A stretch of DNA of 64,000 nt from Phylloscopus collybita (GCA_027886175.1 JAJNNQ010000075.1:3513001-3577000); one strand, 5' to 3'. Shown: positions 1 through 12,444, counted from the stretch's first letter. Made by a program: numbers and translations. Notes: generated by a model not told the origin, from the letters alone.

Positions 1-1384
1 AAAGGAAAACTGAAGAAGTATCTGCAGTTTCCTTTTTCTAAGGAAACAAGTCTGACTTGCTCAAGGTCACTAAGGAAGCCCATGGCAGAGCTGGATGTGT
101 AAAAGCAGCTTTCCTGCCCTGCCAGCTGCAGTGTGAACCAGAGGCATTGAGCCTGCCTGTGCCCCTTCTGTGCCCACACAACTACAATAATTGGGGGTTT
201 AAATATTACTGTAGCATGTTTTGCTTTAGTATTGAAGGTAAATATAATCGACCTTGTCACTAGAAGCGTTTGTGTGTCTGTGTAGCACTGAGGGGCTTGG
301 AAAACTTTGTGGTGGGGGGAGGAAGGCACCCAGGCATGTCTTCAGTTCCCTTTGGCTTTCTTCAGCCCCAGAAAGAGCTTTGTGCCTGAGCAGTGATGCA
401 GAACATCTGATGGGCCTGGTTGTGGCCTAATCTCGCTCTCTTTTTTTTTTTTTTTTTTTTTCCAGTGAATATTTTTTCTCGTTTAAATAGAGAAGCAGAC
501 AATACTTAAATGCAGTTGCTGCTTCCTTTCTTCTTTTTTTCTTTTTATCGAGAATTTTGACATACACCACTAATTCTGCAAGGCCAGTCAGTGTACTGAG
601 AAATGAGATGGCAGTAAAGAATAGTAATTAAACATATGCTGTAGACAAGTGCATGCTGCTACAAGTAGGCAGATAGGTTAAGTTGAAGGCTGCTGGCTTT
701 AGATTAATTCCCTTTTGGTTCTAGTCTTGGATAAGCCTTACGCCTTACTGCTGAGGGCTGGGAGTGAGAAGAGATTACCGTGGAATATGTAAAGAGCTTT
801 AATGATGTGTGAGTCTTGTTCCTGTTGATTTTAATACGTATTCTAGCTGAATCAGTTATTTATAATTTTTGTGAAATACTTTGCTGTGAGTAAAATGGGT
901 ATTTGCATTATATCCATATACACATTGTGCCTGGATGTGTGATTATTATAAACATAGGCTTTTGCGGTGTTTATACTCGCCGTTTTAAAAGAGAACTGTT
1001 TGTAAGCAGTTTTGATGTTAGGTGCTGCAAAGTTAAGAAGAAACAAACGTGCACCATCTGGGGTGAATGTTCGTGATGACCTTTGCCTTTTGATGAGAAA
1101 TCAGTCAAGAAGCCCCGGGTTTAGAGGGGGCTGAATGTGGCACTAAGGACTGGCGTGGGCAGCGATATTCATTCTTCAGGGCAAAGCAGCACTGCCAGGG
1201 TTCTTCCATCAATAATCTCATGGAGTGAGACAAGTGCTGCTGGAGGGTGTGACCCCAATTCCTGCTGAAGTTTGGGGAAGTTCTCCAGCGCTTATAGGGA
1301 AGTTCCCATGCTTTTAGAGGGAAGTTTTGCGCTTTCAGGATACCTGGCGCTTGTGTCGATAAGCGGACACATCAAATGTGTAAA
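1..1384. other. Upstream flank of PTK2, no gene seen
   Basis: AT-rich sequence with no exon-like open frame, no recognisable repeat family and no RNA gene that I can see. It contains a 21-base T run at 441-461 after a pyrimidine-rich stretch. Its last ~110 bases hold a 22-bp tandem repeat, listed separately. In mammals the neighbour on this side of PTK2 is DENND3, head to head, but nothing here resembles a DENND3 exon. Distal promoter elements may be present but cannot be called from sequence alone. Confidence 0.6.
1276..1341. repeat. 22-bp tandem repeat, three imperfect units
   Basis: Three consecutive units start at 1276, 1298 and 1320. Each begins GGAAGTT and carries a GCTT/GCTTT core near its middle. 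The period is exactly 22 bases between the three GGAAGTT starts, while the unit interiors diverge. The array ends about 45 bases before CpG density rises into the promoter island. GGAA is the core recognised by ETS-family factors, so this could be a small cluster of ETS-like sites; that is inference from a very short motif. Confidence 0.65.
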
Positions 1385-1990
1385 AGCGATGGCAAAACGC
1401 GGGTGCGGCAGGGGAAGGGGCGGTGCCGGGCAGCCGGGAACAGGAACATCGGCGGCGAAGCGAGGCCGGTCCGCAGCCGGGCCGGGCGGCATTTCCAGCG
1501 CTCTGTCTTTTGCGCAGAGGGTGAACCGGAGACTGCCGGGCGCGGGCAGCAGACGGGGATTAGCATATTAATGGGAGCCGGGTAATCGCCTCCCGCCCCT
1601 GCCCGCCCTCCTCCGCAGGGCTCACTCCGCCTCGGCACCGCTCCCGGAGAGGAGGAGGAGGTCGAGGAGGTGGATGATGCTCCGGGGCGGGGGGAGATGA
1701 AGCAGCGGCGCGGCTTCCCCGCTGCGGAGCGCGCTGGAGCCCCGGGCGGGCCGGGGGACCGCGCTCCCCCCGCAGCCAGGTGAAGCCGCACCGCCCCGGG
1801 GAGGGCCGGGGCTCCCTCCTCTGCCCGGGATCCGGCACGTCCAGGCGGCTCCAGCCTCCCCCCGCAAGAGCCCGGAGCGCTGAATCGGGACATTGTGTGC
1901 CGGAGCTGGCCGGCGTCGAGCACGCTCTGTGTATGTGGCTGCTGGAGGTGGCCGGGCAGCAGCCCCCGAGGCGGGCAGGTGCGGGCTGCA
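1385..1990 (+). promoter_or_regulatory. PTK2: CpG island promoter of PTK2 (TATA-less)
   Basis: CpG dinucleotides and G+C rise abruptly at about 1385 and fall again near 1990, in contrast with AT-rich DNA on both sides. GC boxes of the GGGGCGG type are visible at 1417-1423 and 1684-1692, with further CCGCCCC/CCCGCCC matches on the other strand around 1590-1800. I see no TATA box at a suitable place. An AT-rich octamer-like site (ATTAGCATATTAAT, 1559-1572) stands out inside the island. The next coding exon downstream on the same strand is the FAK start-codon exon, so this is the natural promoter. FAK promoters in mammals are GC-rich and TATA-less. The transcription start cannot be placed from sequence; somewhere in 1450-1750 is likely. 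Bidirectional activity is possible. Confidence 0.8.
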
Positions 1991-2035
1991 TGGAGAAAAG
2001 CGGCTGCAGCCCATTCCCCATGTGCTGGGCTAAAG
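1640..2035 (+). other. PTK2: Candidate PTK2 first exon (5' UTR, possibly coding at its 3' end)
   Basis: Three plausible splice donors lie in or just after the CpG island: CAG|GTGAAG after 1779, CAG|GTGCGG after 1978 and AAG|GTACTC after 2035. None is a perfect consensus and I cannot choose between them; the left edge given is arbitrary. Short upstream ORFs start at 1571 (4 codons), 1672 (8 codons) and 1697 (28 codons, its stop spanning the 1779 donor). With the donor after 1978 or 2035, an ATG at 1933 (and with 2035 also the ATGs at 1990 and 2020) is in frame with the open upstream part of the 26407 exon, predicting an extended FAK N-terminus. With the donor after 1779 I find no in-frame ATG, so translation would begin at 26439. 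All these ATGs have weak Kozak context (T at -3 for 1933 and 1990). Confidence 0.5.
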
Positions 2036-5000
2036 GTACTCCGACCTTTTATTTATATGTGTGTATCTGTGTATCTGTATGTATTTCCTCTCCCTCTTAG
2101 TTTAACGTTTTACCACCTGTGGTTCTGTGGTTTTTTTTCCTATCAAAGCCAAGCTCGAAAATAAAATATTCTGGTCATGCGCTTGCAGTGCGGAGCTGCC
2201 TCTCCGCAGGAGCTGCTTCACCTGACAGCTGGGATGCTTCGGATTTTTTTTTTTTCTCTCTCTCTCTCCGCCTTTAAGAATTATTTGAAATGAAAAGAGC
2301 GCTTGAGCTGTTTGGTTTGTACTTGTACTGATGTGAGGATCTGACGGCTTTGTTTGTGATCTTTGTATTTTGAAGGCACTGTGAGTGTGATTCTGTTTTC
2401 ACTGACCTTTTAAAAGAAGTAGTTTTAAAGTGTCTGATCCTGATCGCAAGGGAACGTTTACAGTGGAAGACTCACATTTTACTTATCATCTCCGAATTTG
2501 CTACTCCTATTATCCACCTCCAAACTGAGACAATAAGTAGCCATGGAGCATGGATTTATTACAATGAGAGGGTTGGACTTGAAATTGAAGCTTAACAATA
2601 GTTAGATGGACATGGGAAAGTCATTCACGTGATAATGTTAATTTGCACCCCAAGACATTAATATTTACCATATTATCATGTGGCCGTCAGTTACATATTG
2701 GAGTTGTGGATGTGAGTGTACAGGGATTAAGGTCGAAATTCTGTTAGAAGTCAAAGAATCAAATCTTCCTTAGATGGAAAACAACTGTAAAAAGTTGAGT
2801 GTTGCTGGTTGTAAGCATAACTTTCCTCGTGCTTGCTTTCATTACAATGTACTTTCTTTTTTGGAAGAGAAACTGGCAGTGAAGTATTGCGTCACCGTAA
2901 TCTTGGATCACGGACAGCCAGTTACTTCAGAAGTTCAGGGCAAACGTATCTTAACTAAGGATTTGATAGGCATAGCTGCTGATTAGTTTTCTTGAAAAAA
3001 TATTCAATTTACTGACAATTTTTATTGTCTAGTGATTAGGAGGACACACGTAGAAGTATTTAACACTGACTTTGTCTTGCCTGCTTTCTGCGCCTTTCAG
3101 AAATATTCAGGGTAAACTATTTTTTGCCACACATTGATATATTATAGTAGCACATAGAGTAGAAAGGACTTAAAAATGGGAGAAGTTGGAACACCACACC
3201 CTGGTTTCGTGAAGTGCAGAACTTGTCAGCTCACTGGGGAATAATAGTTAGTAAACAATGAGTAACGGTAGTGGGAAACAAAGCTAAAACAGAGTGTCCT
3301 TTGCTTTTGGTAAAACTTGTTTACCGTGAAGGGGTAACAACAATGCCAGATCTGTGTGTCATAAATTGTATAACAAAAGTATTAGATGAAATTGGAATTC
3401 ATCTCCTTGGACTATTGTGAGGGTCAGGATGAGGGTACCTGCCAGAAAGTAGCTTTTAAAAGTAGGGAAGAAGAATCTTCTGAAAGCAAAAGAAAGTTTT
3501 TGCCATCTGCTGTTCAAGCGGGTTAGTATTAAGGTATCAATTTCTCCCACCTACTCCACTCCCAGAGGAAGCCCCCAAGCAGTGCTGGGGATGGCTGCAC
3601 TGGGCTGTGATAAAAGCTATTGATCCCACCCCCTCCCCCCCGTTCCAGCAATTAAAATGGATTAAAATGATCCCACCTCTTCCACTGGTTTCCTGTGTTA
3701 TCAGAACTTCATAATTTCAGGGAAGGTTGCTTGTCCATCCCCTCTGCCCCAGAGTATGGAGAGCAGCCCTGTAATCTCTGGTTATTCCTGTTGAGGGGAG
3801 AAGAGGGGCACCAGGAGTTGCATAAGAGGACAAAGGCACCAGGATCTTTCACAGCTGCCAGTTGTGATGGTTTCTAGAAAAAGCTTCATTGCTGCCTCCC
3901 CCAAAAAATAGGACAGATGAGAAATAGTTTGAGCTATATTTGTCATTGAATGGTGGCCATGCCTTAGTCGATGATTACTCTGTGTACTGTTCGCCGGCTT
4001 AACCTTAGGGAAATGAGACGGATCTGGCCTACTTTGATAAGGGCTGTGAGGTATCTGCAGTCCAAGAAAGGTAATATATTAATGAGACAACCATTTAGTT
4101 CTGATCTCTTTATTCTGGCTCTTTGGTTTTCTGTTAAAGCTTCACGTTACCTGTAGAAAAAAAAACAAACTGATAAAAGTTTTAAGTATTTCATGATGTC
4201 TTAAAACGTGATCTTGATGTGTGTATTTTATTATCCATAAGTTTGTTCCTAAGTGCTCTGTTCTCTTTTGAATGGGACAGATTAAGCTTTCATTGTACCA
4301 GGTGTGATCTCAGCAAATGTTTGTTCTTTGAAAAGGCTTTGAAATATTTCAGTGAGTCTGTGTTCATACAGAGCTTCCACTTTTTTTTTAGCATTCTTAA
4401 ATCTGAAATCGTCAAATCTTCTTAGCGATAGCGTGGGATGACCTAATTGCAGCCAATTCTGTGGCTCTGTCTGTAGAACTGCAGCAGAGAATAAGATATT
4501 TAGAAAGTATTTGTGTAAATCTATGTTGTTGCTTTTTTCCTCCTCTTCACATCTAAATCTAATCTAAGTCGTGTTATTGAATTGAATAATTTAGTTTGGA
4601 TCTGCACATTCCAGATTTGAGGGTATTTTTTAATGGGTGAATGAAGTGTGCATTTTGATGCTGGCATATTTCTTCTCAGTAAGCCTGTATTACTTTAGTG
4701 AGGATAAGAGTAAGACTTTTTTGGCTGCTTCCTCCCTCTCATTGTCAGGTCTTGTGGAATAATCATCCTGAAGCTCAGTTACAACTTCGGGGGATGCTGA
4801 AGTCTTGATCCCTGAGCAATCACTGCTTTGCCAGCTCAGTGCTGAAACTTTGTGCTGGTATCATACAGGGGTGTTTCCTTTCTGCCTGTAATAGCAGACT
4901 GGAAAGTCGTCATGGATCATTAAAGACTTTTCACTAACCATCTCTGAACTTTGTTAAGATCATTAAGAATATAATGTATTGCACTTTGACTTCAATACTT

Positions 5001-6218
5001 TTGCTGGTGAACTTTTTTCTTGTGTTTCCTGTGAATTCTTGCCATTTTAACCTTACACAATAACTGGGTGAAAGCAGCATAAAACATGACAGCCAAGGGT
5101 AGTTGGGCAGCTCTGCTATAGGTCTGTGAATTATCCACCCCAAGTAGGAGGAAGTTCCTTGAGTATCTTCCAGAAGACCTCTGTTTAGTAATTTTTGAAC
5201 AATTAATCAATGTAGTTCAGTGCCATGTGAGTTGTTAGTGCAGAGTGATCACAGTCCTTGAACTCAGCCCTTCAAACTAACATGGAAAGTCTATACTGGC
5301 TTAAAAAAATTAAGCCAAATTCAGTCAGAAACCTTATCCTGATGAAAAGAAATACTAAAAATTTAAACCCGTGTTGTGAAATCTATTTAATCTGCTGGGA
5401 AAAAGTTTTGCCCTGTAACAAATGTTGCAGTCTTTTTTTAAAGAGAGAAGTGGTTCTAAATTAAATGTTGTGAGTTTATTTTCTGGTGAGCCCTGCTGAT
5501 TCAAGGGGTGTGTTCAGATGAGACCTGCTGGTCATGTGTTGAATGTAAGCAAGATACTTGGATGCATAAGAGAAGAGTTCAGAGCTGTTTCTCCTTCATC
5601 TCCATGTCATATATTTCTGCTGTTTAGCTAAGAGTGATAACTTTCAATCCAACAGGCCCTTAGGTTTTTAGGTGATCGCTGAGAGGGACACAGTCATAGG
5701 AGATGGAGTAAGGAGAATGGCTGTTACTATGAAAGTTGTAGGAAGGTGAATAATCTCTAAAGCAAGATATCCTGCTTCTTTGACACAGACATTGTATATG
5801 TGACATGGAAATGTAATTGTTCTTGTGTATCAGAAAGGCAAAAAGGCATTCAGTGAGCTTCAGAATGGACCTGCTCTTGCATTTTTTTATTTTGTTGATC
5901 TATAGGTGTAGTTCAGGAGTGACATTAGGTGCTTTTTCCTTGGTGTCTGAGGGCACTACAGCTAGAAAAAGTCTGGTCTGTCTTTTGACAGTTTGTTGTT
6001 GACTAGCTAGATGGGCTACATTGGCCGTTTCCTTCGGAATGTAATCTTGCCTAAACTTTTGTTAAATTTAATAATAACTTTGTAGCTTCTTGAGCTGTGA
6101 GACTTACAAACCATAAAAAGCATCTCTTCAATTCCTGGGTTTTTTGGAGGTTTTTGTGGGAAGTAGAGAAATTATAATCTCATCAAACTACTAATTTTCA
6201 AAGGCAGTTGAAAAAAGT

Positions 6219-6332
6219 TCATAGAACAGAATGGTTTCGGCTGGAAGGGACCTTAAAAATCATCTCTCTAGTTCAAACTCCTCTGCCATGGGCAGGGACA
6301 CCTTCCACTAGACTGGATTGCTTAGAGTATCA
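6219..6332 (-). mobile_element. CR1 LINE fragment (3' end)
   Basis: The + strand reads as the reverse complement of a CR1 3' terminus: an ATAGAAC-type tail, then the GGTTTCGGCTGGAAGGGACC block, the CCATGGGCAGGGACACCTTCC block and a truncated ACTAGACTGGATTGCT segment. The element is therefore antisense to PTK2 and severely 5'-truncated, as is usual for CR1. Confidence 0.9.
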
Positions 6333-9328
6333 TATTCCTGATATGCCTGTATATATTCAAAGGTGGAAAATAATCTGGAAAACCAAGGGGGGTTTTGCCC
6401 TTCACTGTTACAGCACAGCGTGTGGTAGCTCAATATTCTTAAAAATACAGGAACTATGCAGCTCCGGGAGTCTGCTGCATTCCCACTGGGGTGATTGTTC
6501 CGTATTCAAAGACGACTGGAATGGAAGATGGAGCTTGAGATACTTTTCCAAGAAAGGAAAGTGATTGTTTTAAGGGCTGGGGGAGCATTTGGTGTTCCCT
6601 GGGTAATGGAGATGTGTGATCTTATCAATTGTAGCACCTGGTAATGAGCCAGCGAACCAGCTTGGAATTAAATTCTGAGCTGCCTGGAAAAAACGTAAAA
6701 CTTCAGTAAGGACAACAAAATGTTTCAAATATCCTTTTAAAGAAGCATTAGAAAACAGGCCTAAAAGCACAGTGTGGAAGTTGGCACCTAATTGACTGTT
6801 TCATTGTTGGAAATGATGCATTAAGCAGAAAAGTTAACCAGGAGTTTATGGCCCTGATTGCTTTCTTATCCAGTTTATATTTGAAATTTCTTTATCACAA
6901 GTCCCATTGTGTGTTTGTGTAGATTTATTTTCTGTGTGTAAAATACATCTACAGGCGTGCATAATTTGCCTTGCCCAGTTAGCCTGGCAACAGTTGCACT
7001 ATTTGAACATTAGCTATGAGAGATGATCTCTTACCTGTTTTTGTGTTTTTAGCAAATGCAGTTCATTGGGCAATGTCTCTTTTGGAAGCTTTTATTGGTA
7101 GGACTGTGGTACTGAAATTAGCTTTTGTGGCTGGTGTTATATTTGTAAGAAATGTATTAGGTTGTCTCAGTCCTTCACTTGTGGTAGTGTTGCTGAAATA
7201 GAATAGTTGCAAATTCACGTCTTGTAAAAATTTTGATGGGCCAGCAAAAAGTATGTGCTTTTCATGAATTGTCTGGGAAAAGAACCTGTCACTTATATTA
7301 CTAAATTCATGACCTGATGTGGATTTGTTCATGGAATTATTAAAAACTGAAGACATTATAGATTAATATATACTGTAAGAATGCCGTAGGGAAGCCTGTA
7401 CAAGATGCTGAATTCTATATCCTGGCACAACAAACAAAAGCCAGACATAAGGAAATATCTTTGTAAATATTACATTAAAAGAAGCTTAAGTACAGGATGT
7501 CATAAATTATTTGATTAGAGGAGTTACAATAGTACTGTATCATTCATGAAGATTTCATCATCATGCAAAAGCAATGAGATAACTGCAATATCTCCTGTTG
7601 AATCCATGTTGAGAACTGCCAATGCCATTTCTTCCTGATGGGTTGTCAAGGACTGAGGTTGCTGAGGTGGGGAGGTAATTGAGGGGTTGCTGAAGTATGG
7701 AAGGAACTGGGGGTTGCCCAGCACTGGGTGATTCTGTATTTATTGGCATATGGAAAGAGGATAGGATTGTCCTCTTCTGATATTTAATGTAGCTTAGCAC
7801 AGATACTAAGACAAGCATTTCTGTGTGTATTCAATCCTCCTGAGTAATTTCATTGAAAATAACCTGTAAACAAACCCCCTTTTTTCATTTATTTATTTGA
7901 TAACCGAGACTTGTTACTTTGCTAGAAGGGAGATTGCTTAATCCTTTCCCCAAGCACTGTCACTGCTTTCTGAAGTGGTGTTTCACCTGCCAATGATTTC
8001 AGATCCATAACAGCAAGCACTGGGGGTTTGTGCTCTCTCTTTAAGTTGGATCTACAAATGAATCATTGTCCCTTGCTTTACCTAGGAAATGTGTAAGAAG
8101 AAACAGCTTTTTCCATGGCCTAAGTCTCCTGGAGTAAATACAGGAGTAAAATCAGTGTGTGCTTCAGTTCTCCCATGACTTGGGACAGTGGATCTCAGCA
8201 GGTGCTCACTGAGCACTTCAGTGATGTCCTGTGTAGGGAATGAGTGAGTGTAATGAACTGAAGTGTGGTATTTTGAGACTGAAAGCTGAAGTTCAGTAAA
8301 AAGTTGGGTGTGCTGTAGAACTAAAAGTAAAACCAGACTTTCCTCACTTGAACAAAACCTCTTGATGAAGCAAAATTAATCACTTAATTGCCAGTTATTT
8401 GGTCATGGATTCCCATGCTGTTTTAGTTTTCTCCTTTAACATCTGTATAAAGGTCATTGAGGCAAGGAACGTTTTCATCATAAGTGATGGCAGGGTGAGT
8501 AATGTTCTGCGGTCCTGTTGCATCTTTATTTCTGGGAAGGAGAGTGGGAAGGAACTGGGTGTGTTCTGTAGCTTCTTAGCTGATTTTGGAAGATACCTTT
8601 CTGCTTATATGTTTGCAACACAGCAGTGATCTGTTTGTGCTGGTATGGGGAGATAGTAGGAATCATGTTCCTGAAATCTCAGTGGGTTCCAGCTCAAAGG
8701 GGGTTTTGTCTCGGCTGTGTCACGATGATTGGTTGAGATAATCTGAAGAATTGCAACAAAGATACTTTGGAGTACAGCAACCTTTTCAGTTTGATCGTAA
8801 CAAATGATTCCCATACAACAAATTGCATTGCCAGGTACTTGAACAGCAGCTTTTTTGTCCATTCAGGTGTTTGATTGCAGCAGTCTTGACTCACCCTGGC
8901 AGAATTAAAAGGTCTCTGATATAAGGTTGTATATAGCTGTGCCTGTCAAATTAGGAGCATGTGTGTGTTGCAGATATCCATACCAGCCCCTTCCCAGAGG
9001 GAAGAGGCACTGCTTAGGTGACAGGGAGCTGTGTATCTGTTCCCAGTTCAGGGCTGATTCATGTCATGTTTATCACAAGAGCAGCAAAGAAATTAATATT
9101 TGCACCCTGAGCTTTTCCAATCACTGTCCTCTGGCACGGAAGTGGGATGGGCACCTAGGGGCAGTGCCTGTCAGATCCATAAGTTAATGTTTTATCAACT
9201 AATGAGGTTTAGCAGAATGTGGGCTTTTCTGCATGTGTTTCTGAACCTAAAATTAAGGAGATGTTCTTCTGGTTATAATTGTGAGGACTTAATGCCTGGG
9301 GTTTTCTTACACAGAGTTGGGAGGATGC

Positions 9329-9570
9329 CATAGAATCCCAGAATGGTTGGAGTTGGAAGGAATCTCTAAGATCATTTCATTCCAACCCCCTCAGCCATGG
9401 GCAGGGACACACACCTTCCACTATCCCAGGTTGCTCCAAGCCATGTCCAGCCTGGCCTTGAACCCTTCCAGGGATGGGGCATCCACAGCTTCTCTGTGCA
9501 ACCTGTGCCAGTGCCTCACCACCCTCACAATAGAGAATTTCTTCCTTGTCCCTGTTCTGTCCTTGAAATG
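9329..9570 (-). mobile_element. CR1 LINE fragment (3' end)
   Basis: Reverse complement of the CR1 3' region. It shows the ATAGAATCCCAGAATGG tail, GGTTGGAGTTGGAAGGAATC, GCCATGGGCAGGGACAC, CCAGCCTGGCCTTGAA, CCAGGGATGGGGCATCCAC and the CACCCTCACAATAGAGAA block in the expected order. Antisense to PTK2. The right edge is approximate because the copy decays into AT-rich sequence. Open frames across it are CR1 debris. Confidence 0.93.
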
Positions 9571-9598
9571 AAAGATTTTCCCCTTCAATCTTTTACTT

Positions 9599-9705
9599 TT
9601 ATATATTTTTAAAATATATACACATAGTATTTCACAGAGTATATGCTATAAAGTATATTATATACTATATACACTGTTTCATAGTTACAGGATATATAAA
9701 CTGAA
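9599..9705. repeat. AT-rich low-complexity tract
   Basis: Dense TATA/ATAT sequence with several near-palindromic stretches (for example around 9650-9672), directly following the 5'-truncated end of a CR1 copy. No regulatory role is evident. Confidence 0.6.
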
Positions 9706-9712
9706 TATTGTC

Positions 9713-9740
9713 CTCACAAGGACAACCTCCTGCACTGCAA
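9713..9740 (+). repeat. 28-bp dispersed direct repeat, copy 1
   Basis: An exact 28-base match to 11435-11462, beginning CTCACAAGGACAACCTCC and ending GCACTGCAA. The flanks of the two copies do not resemble each other. I do not recognise it as part of CR1. Confidence 0.7.
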
Positions 9741-10965
9741 GGCATCATCAGTTCTTCAGTAGGAAAATATCCATTACTTTTTTTCTTTCCAGAGTAATTT
9801 TGGTGTTTGTATAGGTTCTTGTTTTATGTGATACTGAACAAATTTTTTCCTGGTTTTGGTTGCATTAATTTAGTTTTCTTGGAACAAACTGTGTGACCTG
9901 TATTGACCAGTAGTGTTGGATGAAGTACCAGATTTGCATATCTAAATATAATTTAAATATCTTATCGTTTAGAGCTGCAATAAAAATGCATTTGGAATAA
10001 TGCTCTAATCTGCTACAACTCACTTCTCTTCCCAGTTCGGGCTGTGGTACATTTGTGCAGTTTAAGTACAGCGTGCCACACTGATGAAAATGAAGGTTTT
10101 GCAGCAGGAACCAGGAGCACTTGCTGTCACCGTGGCTGCCAGATAATTTCTGTGGTAGACCCTCCTTCAGAAAGTCCTCTGCTCAGAATTATCCAAGTCC
10201 TTAATTGCTTACACTGAAATTAGTCTGGAATCTCTGAAATTGTTCATTCCTAAAATTTAAAGGGAAAATAGTTGTGCTTTTTCTGTGTCCAGTCTGTTCT
10301 GGGAGGGAGCAGTGATGTTGAGATGGGAGTGGGAACAAACTAGAAATGAGAATTATCTGAAATCAGAGACAAGCACACCGTGGATACTCCTGGATACACA
10401 GCAAGGTCATGTTCACAATTCCTGTTTCATCCTGTAGAAAAAGCCTGGCAAGTTAACACACATTTAATGTTTATCCAGTAGAGAAAGGCAATGGCAGCCA
10501 GTCACTTCTGTTTAATCCAGATTTATCTCTAAGTTTGTTTTTTTAATGTTTAAATCACAGTCAAGCCAAAGTAAAATAAACCGCAGTGGGAGGGTTTGGA
10601 TGTAAATACCTCAGGAACAAGAAAGAAAACATCAAAATGGGGGAAAAATTCTCATACTTGAAAGTGGCTGTTAGATGGAATCATACTTGGATCTGTATTT
10701 ATGAGTACACAGAGGTCAAAAATACTGGCTGAAGGATTTTTACATTCAGGTGTCTCAAGTTACTTGTGTGGTTGCAATGGCTTGTGCATCTTCAGGAGAT
10801 TGAGAAATGAAGGCAGCTTTGAAACTTGCAGTCACAAATCTTCTGTCTTTCTTCAGCATGGTATTGGGAAATTCTGGAAAGTTTAGTATGAGCACAGGAT
10901 TTAGAGACATAAAATAAAGAGGGAGAGCACCAAACATCAACTTGAAATAGTTTTTTATGTCTGCC

Positions 10966-10983
10966 AATAATAATAATAATAAT
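10966..10983. repeat. (AAT)6 microsatellite
   Basis: Six uninterrupted AAT units, followed by a TTTG flank. Confidence 0.85.
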
Positions 10984-11434
10984 TTGATTTTATGAATCAG
11001 TCACTGATGCCTCAATCCAGTGAGTATTTTCCTGTTCAGTGGTAGGAACATAAACAAGAGGTTGTGATTTTTTGGAGTAATGCTACATTCAGGGAAGTGG
11101 GAGTCATTCCCTTTTCCTAATGTAGCAATTATCATGAATTTCAGTTTTGTTTCTGTCTGTGGTACACGTGATGCTTCAGCCCTAGAATAATCATACAAAG
11201 CAGTAGTTAATCTATAACTTTTTGTAGGTTATTACCATAACATCCTTGAATATTTTTCCTTCTCTTGTTCAGACTTTCCTTGGTCTGCATATCCAGTCTG
11301 CACTCACATTATTAATGTTGCTCCAGTTTTGTTGTAAATGGGAATAAAAATGTGCTGGTTTATTTCTTTTCTCTACTAGGAAAAGTATCTCTCAAATCAA
11401 GCAGTAGGTAGGACGTGAGCTGTGCCCTTCTGTT

Positions 11435-11462
11435 CTCACAAGGACAACCTCCTGCACTGCAA
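11435..11462 (+). repeat. 28-bp dispersed direct repeat, copy 2
   Basis: Exact copy of 9713-9740 in the same orientation, about 1.7 kb downstream. It ends directly in an AATAAA-like sequence (the terminal AA plus TAAA), which copy 1 lacks. Confidence 0.7.
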
Positions 11463-12340
11463 TAAAGTTGCTCATAAAATGTGTCCTTTGTGACTGACTG
11501 GGCAGATTTTATAGTGCCGGTTCTTTTCAGGTGCTAAATGCTTCTTCCTCCTTCCTCATCCATGTGCACTCAGCTATTCCAGCACTTTCCACCATTAACA
11601 CATTTGTGTATTCCAGTCTGCTGGAAATCCATAGGGATGGGTGTTGCTTTGCAGAATTAAGGCCCTACTGAGGAAGAAATGTGGATCTTGAGCTCTTCAG
11701 GTTGTGGATTTGTTAATTATGGCCTGCATTTTCTTTGACATTGGTCGTACAGTGTAGTTTGGCACTGAATTTTTAGATGGACTGTTATTTTTTGCATCAG
11801 TTATTACTTCTTTGTGGGGGGTTTTTTTCTCTTTTCTTTCAGACCACAGAGGTGCTGTTTGTTTTATCACTGTGATGAACTGTTTTGTTTAGCATGTAAG
11901 AGAATATTATATAAATGTTATAATAACTTGATTTATAAGTTCAGAGCTTTCTGTCAAAACAACATGCTCATAGGCATACTCCCAGCATAATTTGTTATCT
12001 CCCTTTAATCTTAATTTTGTTGCACTGAAACAAACAAACAAACATGGAATTTAAGCCTCTCCTGCAAGATGTCCTATAAGAATTGACAAATTCTATTCAA
12101 AATAATTTCTTTGTAAGTATCTTATATTTGTATACGTCTTTGCTAAATGCCTTTTAAAACACCAAGATCAATCCGTATACTTAATATATGCTGTAGAGTA
12201 ATATATTGTCTTTTTAAAATTAGCCTCTAAAAGAACAAAACCAGTTTTAAATTTATGTCTTACATTTGGAAAATGAGGAAAAAAATTTTTTTTTTTTCTG
12301 GACATCTGTCCAGTTCATAAAAGTAACAACTCTGATTTTA

Positions 12341-12444
12341 GGTGTGTGTGTGGTGGTTTTTTTAATTTGTTTGTTAGGTTTTTTTGGTTAGTTTTTTTGT
12401 TGTTTGTTTATTTATTTGTTTTGGGGTTTTTTGGGTTTTTTTTT
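12341..12444. repeat. T/G-rich low-complexity tract
   Basis: About 100 bases made almost only of T and G on the + strand, starting with a short GT run and continuing as T runs broken by single or grouped G. It could be a decayed simple repeat. No known element is recognised. Confidence 0.7.

Noticed and set aside
1372..2021. Long open frames on the - strand of the CpG island (183, 153 and 130 codons)
   Set aside because: GC-rich DNA has few stop codons, so long frames are expected. The translations are Arg/Pro/Gly/Ala-rich low complexity and overlap each other in different frames. No antisense gene is needed to explain them.
2774..2986. 70-codon + strand frame in intron 1
   Set aside because: No homology recognised, no splice sites that would join it in phase to the FAK frame, and a length expected by chance.
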